Shown here piece by piece: positions 1 to 5,937 of a stretch of 9,407 bases of DNA. A program made the translations under genes and the position numbers. The DNA comes from Porphyromonadaceae bacterium UBA4259 (GTDB taxonomy: Bacteria; Bacteroidota; Bacteroidia; Bacteroidales; Muribaculaceae), in the NCBI GenBank assembly GCA_002396125.1, contig DGWL01000098.1:1-9407 (forward strand), given 5' to 3'. The notes under the pieces were generated by a model. That model worked only from the letters and a program-made list of their open reading frames with translations, searched no databases and had not been told where the DNA came from. How positions within the stretch are numbered: the first letter of the stretch is position 1; the number at the start of each line of letters is the position of its first letter.

Positions 1-20
1 CCAGCTGAGCTAATTCCACC
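1..20 (-). tRNA. Partial tRNA gene (5' end), possibly tRNA-His
   Basis: Read on the minus strand, the window begins with GGTGGAATTAGCTCAGCTGG. This is a typical tRNA 5' portion: acceptor strand, then T8-A9, the D-stem GCTC and the D-loop start AGCTGG. The rest, including the anticodon, lies beyond position 1, so identity cannot be read. Eight bases precede TAGCTC instead of the usual seven. That would fit tRNA-His with its extra G at -1 (E. coli tRNA-His also begins GGTGG), or the mature end may simply be position 19. A perfectly spaced promoter just upstream supports a real, separately transcribed RNA gene. Confidence 0.65.
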
Positions 21-52
21 ATGTTACAGCAACGATTTCTCAATTGCGACTG

Positions 53-83
53 CAAAGGTAAGTCATTTTTTTCACCTGTGCAA
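53..83 (-). promoter_or_regulatory. Promoter of the tRNA gene
   Basis: On the minus strand TACCTTTG (60..53) matches the Bacteroidetes -7 box TAnnTTTG. A TTG (83..81) lies exactly 20 bp upstream as the -33 element. Transcription would start near position 46-48, about 27 bases before the tRNA 5' end. Confidence 0.7.
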
Positions 84-193
84 CAACTGTGACGATTTTT
101 TCAAAAAAAACGCCAAAAATTATTCACTTTAATTATTGCGATTATCTAAAATTAAACGAATTAATTGACCACAGGCCTCACTAAGAAAGCCGC
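84..193. other. AT-rich spacer between nagA and the tRNA promoter
   Basis: This spacer is A/T-rich and holds no credible gene. I see no strong intrinsic terminator for nagA: only a 3-bp GGC/GCC pairing just after its stop codon. nagA transcripts may therefore run on toward the tRNA. The words GCGTTTTTTTTGAA and AGTGAAT, seen on the minus strand, recur in other promoter regions of the window. Confidence 0.4.
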
Positions 194-1342
194 TCAAACC
201 TTACGGCCCATCGAATAGACGGCTTGCAGATTAAGGTCATCGTCGAGCAACAGGATATCGGCATCCTTGCCTCGCTGCAGGGATCCCTTGCGATCGTAGA
301 TACCCATGATGCGCGCTGGAGTCTCGGCCACCATGCGGCAAGCGTCGTGAAGCGGAATTTCGGCCATTTGCACAGCGGTCTTGATGAGGCGGTCCATTGT
401 GGCAATGCTGCCTGCCAGCGCCGAGCGGTCGGCAAGTTTGCACACTCCATCTTCAATAATAACGCGCGGGTCGAAAGCCTTATTGCTGTCGCTGGCGGCT
501 ACAGCCAGGGCATCGGTAATCAAGGCTGTACGTTCCACACCCTTCATGTGGTAGACCAGCTTGAGCAACGTGGGCGGCACATGAATGCCATCGGCAATCA
601 TCTCCACAGTCATGTTCTCCATCAAGTAAACCGCCTCTACTGTGCCGGCGTGCTTAAACTCGCGCACATTGTGAAATCCCGGCATACCATTATAGAAGTG
701 AGTGGCGTGGGAGTAGCCCGCATCATAAGCAGCCTTCACCTCGTCAAACTCGGCCGCGGTGTGGGCAATAGCAGGCAACACATCTTTCTTGAGCAGGTAA
801 GGCCCCATTTCAACTGCACCGGGAAGCTCGGGAGCCGAGTCCCAACGCTTCACGCAGTTGAAATCCTCAACCACATGATGATACTCCTCGGGGTCGGGAA
901 GGCGTATGAGCTCGGGCATTTGCGCGCCAGCTTTCAAGGGATTGAAATAAGGTCCCTCGAGATGCAGGCCCATCACTCCGCTGAACGGATCCTCGATGAG
1001 CTCGTCGCACACCTGCGCCGCAGCCTCAATCATAGCCAAAGATGCCGACGACAAGGTGGGGAAAATCGCCGTTGTTCCATGACGCCTGTGAGCCATAACG
1101 GCCTCATTAAATGCCTCCATAGTGCCTTCCATGAAGTCGTGCCCACCACCGCCGTGGCAGTGCAGCTCAATGCCTCCAGGCACCACGTGCATCCCCTGAG
1201 CGTTCACCGCAAGCTCGGCACGTGGCTCAAGGTGGCTATTCTTGCGAATCTCCACAATCCTCGAGTCGTCGAAGAGCAGCGAACCCTCATTAATCCACCC
1301 CGAAGGGGTGAGAATGTGACCGTTATAAATCTGGGTTAACAT
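194..1342 (-). CDS. nagA: N-acetylglucosamine-6-phosphate deacetylase
   Basis: NagA removes the acetyl group from GlcNAc-6-phosphate in the cytoplasm, giving glucosamine-6-phosphate and acetate. This is the committed step of amino-sugar catabolism and cell-wall sugar recycling. The 382-residue product has the usual length and amidohydrolase signature. Visible landmarks are ELHCHGGGG (H61, H63), HLEGP with metal ligand E129, AHTAA (H194), ATHFYN (H215), DGIHV (H254), TDA with catalytic D277, and the LAGS loop at about 309-312. These correspond closely to E. coli E131, H195, H216, H251 and D273. The C-terminal KGSLQRGKDADILLLD is the standard amidohydrolase strand returning to the beta-sandwich. 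The first ATG follows a promoter box by about 34 bases. The gene stands alone, divergent from pepT, and no nagB is visible in the window. Confidence 0.95.
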   Translation of the reverse strand: MLTQIYNGHILTPSGWINEGSLLFDDSRIVEIRKNSHLEPRAELAVNAQGMHVVPGGIELHCHGGGGHDFMEGTMEAFNEAVMAHRRHGTTAIFPTLSSASLAMIEAAAQVCDELIEDPFSGVMGLHLEGPYFNPLKAGAQMPELIRLPDPEEYHHVVEDFNCVKRWDSAPELPGAVEMGPYLLKKDVLPAIAHTAAEFDEVKAAYDAGYSHATHFYNGMPGFHNVREFKHAGTVEAVYLMENMTVEMIADGIHVPPTLLKLVYHMKGVERTALITDALAVAASDSNKAFDPRVIIEDGVCKLADRSALAGSIATMDRLIKTAVQMAEIPLHDACRMVAETPARIMGIYDRKGSLQRGKDADILLLDDDLNLQAVYSMGRKV

Positions 1343-1357
1343 GGCGATTTATTTATA

Positions 1358-1374
1358 GATTGTATATTACAATC
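1358..1374. promoter_or_regulatory. 17-bp palindrome at the nagA transcription start
   Basis: GATTGTA-TAT-TACAATC is a perfect 7-bp inverted repeat with a 3-bp spacer. It begins two bases downstream of the nagA -7 box and covers the predicted start of transcription. That position suits a repressor operator, so it may control nagA in response to an amino-sugar signal. The regulator is unknown and the role is inferred from position and symmetry only. Confidence 0.4.
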
Positions 1375-1375
1375 A

Positions 1376-1409
1376 CAAAGGTAAATACTTTTTTTCAATA
1401 AAACACAAA
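1376..1409 (-). promoter_or_regulatory. Promoter of nagA
   Basis: On the minus strand TACCTTTG (1383..1376) is an exact -7 box. The nearest TTTG (1409..1406) is 22 bp upstream, slightly longer than the ideal spacing. Predicted transcription start is about 1369-1371, giving a leader of roughly 28 bases. Confidence 0.55.
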
Positions 1410-1520
1410 AAATTAGAAAATAATCTATAACAAATGTAAAAATCACAACTCACCCATTTCACTGTCTGTCTAAATTGACAAAAATTCACGTCTTTTCCAT
1501 TATTTCTCACGATAAAATTG

Positions 1521-1534
1521 TATTTTTGCAAAAA
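1521..1534 (+). promoter_or_regulatory. Candidate promoter of pepT
   Basis: TATTTTTG (1521-1528) fits the TAnnTTTG box and would give a leader of about 45 bases. No good TTG element lies 19-21 bp upstream. The box overlaps the 12-bp palindrome TTTTTGCAAAAA (1523-1534), which is low-complexity and may be chance. No other open frame in 1343-1580 looks like a gene. Confidence 0.45.
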
Positions 1535-1580
1535 GAAATCATTCACTTGACAAAACATAAACTAACGAATAACTACCATT

Positions 1581-2807
1581 ATGAACAAACCATTGATTGA
1601 TCGTTTTTTAAAGTACGTGAAGTTTGAAACCACCAGCGACGAAAATACTGGCGTAACACCTTCAACCCCAGGGCAAATGGTTTTTGCCAAGGCTCTCAAG
1701 CAGGACCTGGAAGAAATGGGCTTGAGCGACATCGAGCTTGACGATAACGGCTACCTCTATGCAACACTGCCAGCCAACACTACCAAGCCGGCTCCCACGC
1801 TAGGATTTATAGCCCACATGGACACTGCCCCCGACATGAGCGGCCTCAACGTTAACCCACGCATTGTTGAGAACTACGATGGCGGCGCAATCACTCTCAA
1901 CCAGGAGCAAAACATCGTGCTTGCACCCGACCAGTTCCCCGAGCTCAACGACCACATGGGTCAGGACCTCATCGTCACCGACGGCACCACACTGCTAGGT
2001 GCCGATGATAAAGCAGGCATCGCCGAGATAGTGAGCGCAGTGGAGTGGTTCCAGCAGCATCCCGAAGTGGAGCACGGCAAGATTCGCATCGGCTTTAACC
2101 CCGACGAGGAAATTGGTCTTGGCGCTCACAAGTTTGACGTAGAGAAATTCGGCGCCGACTGGGCCTATACAATGGATGGCGGCTATGAGGGAGAACTCGA
2201 GTATGAAAACTTCAACGCAGCCAGCGCTCGCATCACCATCAAGGGCCTCAACGTGCATCCCGGCATGGCAAAGAACAAGATGATCAACTCCATTCTCGTT
2301 GCCAACAAGCTCGCCTCACTGTTGCCACAAAGTGAGACCCCGGCTACCACCGAGGGTTATGAGGGATTCTACCACATCGTGGGCATTGAGGGCACCGTGG
2401 AACAAACCACCCTCACCTACATCATCCGCGACCACGACCGTGAGCGCTTCGAGCAACGCAAGCGCGAGATTCAACGACTCGTCGACTTCATCAATGGCAC
2501 CTACGGCGACATCGCAACAGCCGAAATCAAGGATCAGTACTACAACATGCGCGAGAAGATTGAACCAGTCATGCACATCATCGACGTTGCCGAGCAGGCT
2601 ATGCGCAACGCCGGCGTCAAGCCCAAAGTTCAACCCATACGCGGCGGAACCGACGGAGCTCAACTCTCGTTCAAGGGTCTCCCCTGCCCCAACATCTTCG
2701 CCGGTGGCATGAACATGCACGGACGCTATGAGTACGTCTCAATACAAGCTATGGAAAAAGCCATGATGACAATCGTGGAAATATGCAAACTCAGCGTGAA
2801 ACAGTAA
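1581..2807 (+). CDS. pepT: Peptidase T (tripeptide aminopeptidase, M20B)
   Basis: PepT is a cytoplasmic di-zinc aminopeptidase that removes the N-terminal residue of tripeptides, completing breakdown of imported or recycled peptides. The 408-residue product matches the family length, and the M20 landmarks are all present: AHMDTAPD with ligand H79 and catalytic D81, GADDKAG with bridging D142, NPDEEIG with general base E176 and ligand E177, TMDGG with D199, and MNMHGRYE with ligand H380. These align with E. coli H78, D80, D140, E173, E174, D196 and H379. The dimerisation domain inserts after about residue 205 and contains NVHPGMAKNKMINS (H226), characteristic of PepT rather than other M20 enzymes. 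The ATG at 1581 opens directly into the conserved MNKPLIDRFLKYVKFET start. It is monocistronic, with its own terminator. Confidence 0.96.
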   Translation: MNKPLIDRFLKYVKFETTSDENTGVTPSTPGQMVFAKALKQDLEEMGLSDIELDDNGYLYATLPANTTKPAPTLGFIAHMDTAPDMSGLNVNPRIVENYDGGAITLNQEQNIVLAPDQFPELNDHMGQDLIVTDGTTLLGADDKAGIAEIVSAVEWFQQHPEVEHGKIRIGFNPDEEIGLGAHKFDVEKFGADWAYTMDGGYEGELEYENFNAASARITIKGLNVHPGMAKNKMINSILVANKLASLLPQSETPATTEGYEGFYHIVGIEGTVEQTTLTYIIRDHDRERFEQRKREIQRLVDFINGTYGDIATAEIKDQYYNMREKIEPVMHIIDVAEQAMRNAGVKPKVQPIRGGTDGAQLSFKGLPCPNIFAGGMNMHGRYEYVSIQAMEKAMMTIVEICKLSVKQ

Positions 2808-2831
2808 CACATAATCCATCCACATCATCAT

Positions 2832-2870
2832 CCCCAGCGCCCACCATGGCGCCGGGGATTTTTTTATTTT
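2832..2870 (+). terminator. Rho-independent terminator of pepT
   Basis: CCCC-A-GCGCC (2832-2841) pairs with GGCGC-C-GGGG (2848-2857): nine GC pairs with one A/C mismatch and a 6-base loop CACCAT. A T-rich tail (ATTTTTTTATTTTT) follows. It lies 25 bases after the pepT stop codon. Confidence 0.9.
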
Positions 2871-2942
2871 TGACTTATTAATCTCCACCCACTATAATGT
2901 TTTACTTGAAAAAATTGCGACTGACGCATTTTTTTTTGAACA

Positions 2943-2978
2943 TTTTTTAGTGAATTATTTTTTTATTTCATAACTTTG
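2943..2978 (+). promoter_or_regulatory. Promoter of nnr
   Basis: TAACTTTG (2971-2978) is an exact -7 box. The sequence 20 bp upstream is TTAG (2947-2950), a weak match to the TTTG -33 element. Transcription would start near 2984, leaving a leader of about 105 bases before the nnr ATG, long for this window. Confidence 0.6.
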
Positions 2979-2997
2979 TGGTTTGAAATGAAAGATA

Positions 2998-3057
2998 GCG
3001 CCTGTGGGTTGCGGCCGAGGGAGCTTGGCAGCGACTTTAGAGGATGAATAGAGGCGC
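2998..3057 (+). ncRNA. Candidate structured leader RNA of nnr
   Basis: The predicted 5' leader of nnr is G-rich, unlike the AT-rich spacers around it, and folds well. An outer stem GCGCCT (2998-3003) with AGGCGC (3052-3057) encloses a long hairpin, 3008-3019 with 3024-3035. The hairpin pairs GTTGCGGCCGAG with CTTGGCAGCGAC using two G-T wobbles and one G/A mismatch, closed by a GGAG tetraloop. About 31 mostly unpaired A-rich bases then lead to the start codon. I do not recognise a known riboswitch family. A cis-regulatory role is inferred; the sequence also reads as a short open frame. Confidence 0.35.
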
Positions 3058-3088
3058 GGTAAAGTAGTAAAAACGAGATATTTGTGAC

Positions 3089-4624
3089 ATGAAAATATTT
3101 ACCAACGAGGCTATCAAGAAAATTGACAGCGAGACCATTGCGAGTGAGGGCATAAGTGAGCTCGACTTGATGGAGCGCGCAGCATCGGCTGTAGCTTATG
3201 AGATAATATCACGGTGGCGCACATCGAAGCGCATGGTAATCTTTGCCGGTCCCGGCAATAATGGAGGCGACGCTCTGGCTGTTGCCCGAATGCTCTATGA
3301 GCAAGGCTACCGCCCCGAAGTGTTCCTGTTCAACATCAAGTCGTCGCACCTGAGTCAGTGTTGCGCAGCCAATCGCCAGCGCCTCATCGACATGGGCGAT
3401 GTTGACTTCACCGAGATTGTCGATAATTTTAATCCTCCCGAACTCGGCCCCAATGATGTGGTCATTGACGGGCTCTTTGGCTCGGGACTACACAGCCCTC
3501 TCAAGGGCGGTTACACCTCGCTGGTGCAATACATCAACAATAGCGATGCCTATATTGTGGCCATCGACACTCCATCGGGCCTCTTTGGCGAGTGGAACGA
3601 AGGCAGTGACCGTCGCAATATCATCCGTGCCGACCTCACTCTCACCTTCGGCGCTAAGCGGCTGTCATTCTTCTTCAGCGAGAATGCCGAGCACATCGGT
3701 GAATGCATAGTGCTCGACATCGACCTCAGCCGTGAGGCAATCGCCTCTACTCCAGCCGACTTCTATCTCATTGAGAAGGAAGATGTGAAGGACATGCTCA
3801 AACCACTTTACCCATTCATCAACAAGTATGACAACGGCACGCTCTATCTCATTGCCGGCAGCTACGGAATGATGGGAGCCGCAATACTTGCGGCACGCGG
3901 CGCATTGCGCATAGGCACAGGTCTGGTGACAGTTCACGGACCCGCCAGTGCCAACACCATCATGCAGACGTCATGCCCCGAGGCTCTCTTTGAGGCCGAC
4001 ACCAGCGACATCTGCACCACCATGATTAACAACAAGCACCGCTACAGCGTGGTGGCTCTGGGTCCCGGCATGGGCACCAGCGACGAAACGGTTGATGCCG
4101 TCGACCACTTCTTGAAGAACTATCGCAAGCCTTGCTTGCTCGACGCCGACGCCCTCAACTGTATCGCAGCCCGCCCCATGCTGCTGCGAAGCATTCCCAA
4201 GGGTTCTATTATCACGCCTCACACCGGGGAGTTTGACCGCCTGTTCCAGAAGAACAAGAACGGCAACCGCATCACCAGCGATGAGGAACGCCTCAAGCGC
4301 GCCATCAATGTGTCGAAGATGCACGACATCACCATCGTGCTCAAGGGTCGCTACACCATGACTGTGCGCCCCGACGGCAAGGTGTATATCAACAGCAGCG
4401 GTAATCCAGGCATGGCAACAGCCGGTAGTGGCGACGTGCTCACCGGTGTCATTTCGGGCCTGATTGCCCAAGGCTATTCACCCGACGCAAGCACCTGGAT
4501 GGGAGTTTACATCCACGGTCTCGCCGGCGACCTTGCCGCCAGCAAGAACGGTGAACAAAGTGTTATCGCCAGCGATATCGTCGACAACCTGGGAGCTGCG
4601 ATTGTCAATATCAATCGGGGATAA
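3089..4624 (+). CDS. nnr: Bifunctional NAD(P)H-hydrate epimerase / ADP-dependent NAD(P)H-hydrate dehydratase
   Basis: Nnr repairs hydrated NADH and NADPH (NADHX, NADPHX) in the cytoplasm: the epimerase half interconverts R and S forms and the dehydratase half uses ADP to regenerate the cofactor from the S form. At 511 residues it has the standard fused length. The N-terminal YjeF_N domain (about 1-215) shows AGPGNNGGDALAVAR (53-67), VIDGLFGSG (125-133), AIDTPSG (158-164) and LTFGAKR (185-191). The C-terminal ribokinase-like domain (about 230-508) shows LIAGSYGMMGAAILAARGAL (254-273), LGPGMGT (324-330), LLDADALN (350-357), TPHTGEFDRL (376-385), VLKG (417-420) and the nucleotide-binding NPGMATAGSGDVLTG (439-453). 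The ATG at 3089 gives the typical N terminus MKIFTNEAIKKID. It is monocistronic behind a long leader; no clear terminator follows. Confidence 0.95.
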   Translation: MKIFTNEAIKKIDSETIASEGISELDLMERAASAVAYEIISRWRTSKRMVIFAGPGNNGGDALAVARMLYEQGYRPEVFLFNIKSSHLSQCCAANRQRLIDMGDVDFTEIVDNFNPPELGPNDVVIDGLFGSGLHSPLKGGYTSLVQYINNSDAYIVAIDTPSGLFGEWNEGSDRRNIIRADLTLTFGAKRLSFFFSENAEHIGECIVLDIDLSREAIASTPADFYLIEKEDVKDMLKPLYPFINKYDNGTLYLIAGSYGMMGAAILAARGALRIGTGLVTVHGPASANTIMQTSCPEALFEADTSDICTTMINNKHRYSVVALGPGMGTSDETVDAVDHFLKNYRKPCLLDADALNCIAARPMLLRSIPKGSIITPHTGEFDRLFQKNKNGNRITSDEERLKRAINVSKMHDITIVLKGRYTMTVRPDGKVYINSSGNPGMATAGSGDVLTGVISGLIAQGYSPDASTWMGVYIHGLAGDLAASKNGEQSVIASDIVDNLGAAIVNINRG

Positions 4625-4634
4625 ATTCCAGATT

Positions 4635-4916
4635 TGAGATTTCAGAGATGAGATTTAAGAGGTAAAACTATTTTTATGATATTCTTTAATGATTGATTTT
4701 AAGACTTTGATTTTATGGAGAAGGGCTTATAATCTATCTTTGGAAATATACAAAATCACAGCCTCATTCCCGCAGGATGAGAAGATTGTCTACAGAGTTG
4801 ATTGAAATACGCCAAATGATATACTCTTATCGCGAAAACGTTTTAAATAATAGTGGGACATTATTATAATTAAATAGTATAGAACTCATCCCCCACATCT
4901 CACTTCTCACATCTCA
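4635..4916. repeat. Inverted pair of GA-rich tandem arms flanking 238 bp
   Basis: The left arm has two copies of TGAGATTT (4635-4642, 4649-4656) with a 14-bp period. The right arm has two copies of ACATCTCA (4895-4902, 4909-4916), the reverse complement of TGAGATGT, also with a 14-bp period. The arms thus form an imperfect inverted repeat enclosing 238 bp of AT-rich sequence. Inside are a TATCTTTG box (4735-4742) without a proper -33 element and a small hairpin (4763-4781, CTCAT/ATGAG plus CC/GG, loop CGCA). No transposase gene, target duplication or convincing coding sequence is present. It could be a degenerate non-autonomous element or simple GA-rich intergenic repeats. Confidence 0.4.
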
Positions 4917-4996
4917 TTTCTTCTTTAAAGGATGCCATTTTAAGTTAAAAAGTGTTTTTTTGTTCATTTTTTAATCAACGAAGTTTAAAAAGGAGA

Positions 4997-5020
4997 ACTG
5001 CCGCGAAGGCTTGTGGCAGT
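4997..5020. other. Strong hairpin in the spacer before the NlpC/P60 gene
   Basis: ACTGCCGCGA (4997-5006) pairs with TTGTGGCAGT (5011-5020) across an AGGC loop: ten pairs including two G-T wobbles. No T-run follows on the plus strand, so it is not a normal terminator of plus-strand transcripts. On the minus strand a weak TTCTCCTTTTT tail follows. It lies upstream of both candidate promoters of the next gene. Confidence 0.45.
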
Positions 5021-5050
5021 CGTAGTTAGTGACAAATTGTAAGTGACTAT

Positions 5051-5068
5051 CATTTACTTTTGTAAATG
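5051..5068 (+). promoter_or_regulatory. Palindrome overlapping a second -7 box
   Basis: CATTTAC-TTTT-GTAAATG is a perfect 7-bp inverted repeat with a 4-base spacer. It contains TACTTTTG (5055-5062), an exact TAnnTTTG box, but no TTG sits 19-21 bp upstream. It may be an operator or an alternative promoter for the NlpC/P60 gene 136 bp downstream. Confidence 0.35.
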
Positions 5069-5088
5069 TTACAGAACCTTTAGAGAGG

Positions 5089-5119
5089 TTGCCAAGGTGG
5101 ATCAACTTCCTTAACTTTG
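5089..5119 (+). promoter_or_regulatory. Main promoter of the NlpC/P60 gene
   Basis: TTG (5089-5091) and TAACTTTG (5112-5119) are separated by exactly 20 bp, the ideal Bacteroidetes arrangement. Transcription would start near 5125, giving a leader of about 79 bases. That leader can form GTGTT/AACAC (5156-5160 with 5165-5169) inside GGCTC/GGGCC (5141-5145 with 5175-5179). The -33 element itself sits in a small hairpin, AACCT/AGGTT (5075-5079 with 5086-5090). Confidence 0.75.
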
Positions 5120-5203
5120 CATCGTCAAATCGAAATTAACGGCTCAAGAACCAACGTGTTGAGTAACACCTCTCGGGCCTGATAATCACAAATAACAAGA
5201 GTA

Positions 5204-5842
5204 ATGAAGTTATTATCTAAAGCACTTATTTACACATTATTATCAATTTCAACAACATCATTTACCGCAACAGCCGGGGAACCGACCCCCGACAAACTTT
5301 CGCTCTCCTCGGGCATCAACAATAATCCCACAATAATTACTAATCACGTAGACGCCGAGCTACAGGTCAACAGCCTGCTGAGCTTTGCCCACAAGTTTCG
5401 TGGCGTGCCCTATCGCTGGGGCGGCACCACTCCCCGCGGCTTTGATTGCTCGGGATTCACAAGCTACGTTTTCAACAAGTTTGGCTACAAGCTGGCTCGC
5501 ATGGGCCGATATCAGCTCCACAATGGCGATCGCGTTGACCGCAGTCAGCTCAAGCCCGGCGACCTGGTGTTCTTTGGCGGACGTGCCAACCGACCCGGCA
5601 TTGGCCATGTGGGCATCGTGACCGCTGTCGACGGTAACGGTCATGATTTCTCGTTCATCCACGCCTCAACCCGCCGCGGCATCACCGTGAGCCACTCGAG
5701 CGAGAGCTACTATAACGCCCGCTACCGCAGCGCTTGCCGCATCATCAAGGTGAGCAATGTGGGCAACAAAATCAATAACGACAACTTGCTCAAGATTGAC
5801 GAGCGATTGAGTTTTTTACCGGCGGGAATGGTAGACGAGTAA
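5204..5842 (+). CDS. Secreted NlpC/P60 family peptidoglycan endopeptidase
   Basis: This is a cysteine peptidase of the NlpC/P60 fold, whose members cut D-gamma-glutamyl-diamino-acid bonds in peptidoglycan stems during wall growth or recycling. The 212-residue protein starts with a signal peptide (basic MKLLSK, hydrophobic core to about 20, likely cleavage after A24 in ATA-GE). No lipobox cysteine is visible, so it is probably periplasmic and soluble rather than a lipoprotein. After a short linker the catalytic domain spans about 57-182: YRWGG (70-74), FDCSGF with nucleophile C82, LKPGDLVFF (116-124), GHVGIV with H135, and FIHAS with third catalytic residue H153. The usual R-T/S-S after the nucleophile helix is R-M-G here (99-101), which could alter substrate fit. 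A 30-residue polar tail follows the domain. It is monocistronic and ends at a strong terminator. The precise substrate is not predictable. Confidence 0.9.
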   Translation: MKLLSKALIYTLLSISTTSFTATAGEPTPDKLSLSSGINNNPTIITNHVDAELQVNSLLSFAHKFRGVPYRWGGTTPRGFDCSGFTSYVFNKFGYKLARMGRYQLHNGDRVDRSQLKPGDLVFFGGRANRPGIGHVGIVTAVDGNGHDFSFIHASTRRGITVSHSSESYYNARYRSACRIIKVSNVGNKINNDNLLKIDERLSFLPAGMVDE

Positions 5843-5879
5843 TATAATCACGACTTCCACCGGCTTCAAGACGAGTATA

Positions 5880-5931
5880 ACAGCTGCGGCTGGCACCATC
5901 ATCAAGTGCCAGCCGCAGTTGTGTTTTATTT
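5880..5931 (+). terminator. Rho-independent terminator of the NlpC/P60 gene
   Basis: A 17-bp stem (5880-5896 with 5906-5922, one G-T wobble) carries a 9-base loop CATCATCAA and is followed by TTTTATTT. It is the strongest hairpin in the window. The T-run occurs only on the plus-strand side, so it stops plus-strand transcripts just before the convergent ATPase gene; a T-rich tail for the opposite direction is missing. Confidence 0.92.
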
Positions 5932-5937
5932 GACCAG

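Noticed and set aside
224..1339. Long open frame on the plus strand opposite nagA
   Set aside because: It is the antisense shadow of a fully conserved nagA, with His-rich composition and no recognisable domain or promoter.
1373..1558. 61-codon minus-strand open frame in the nagA-pepT spacer
   Set aside because: AT-rich, dominated by Phe, Leu, Lys and Asn codons, and overlapping the nagA and pepT promoter boxes; no sign of selection as protein.
4711..4872. Open stretch of about 53 codons in the nnr to NlpC/P60 spacer, with an ATG at 4777
   Set aside because: Only 31 codons follow the ATG, no promoter is properly spaced before it, and the product matches nothing I know. A gene remnant is possible but unsupported.
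4625..5203. CRISPR array or complete insertion sequence
   Set aside because: The repeated words are 8 bp, occur twice per arm and are not regularly spaced with unique spacers; no transposase or cas gene is present.
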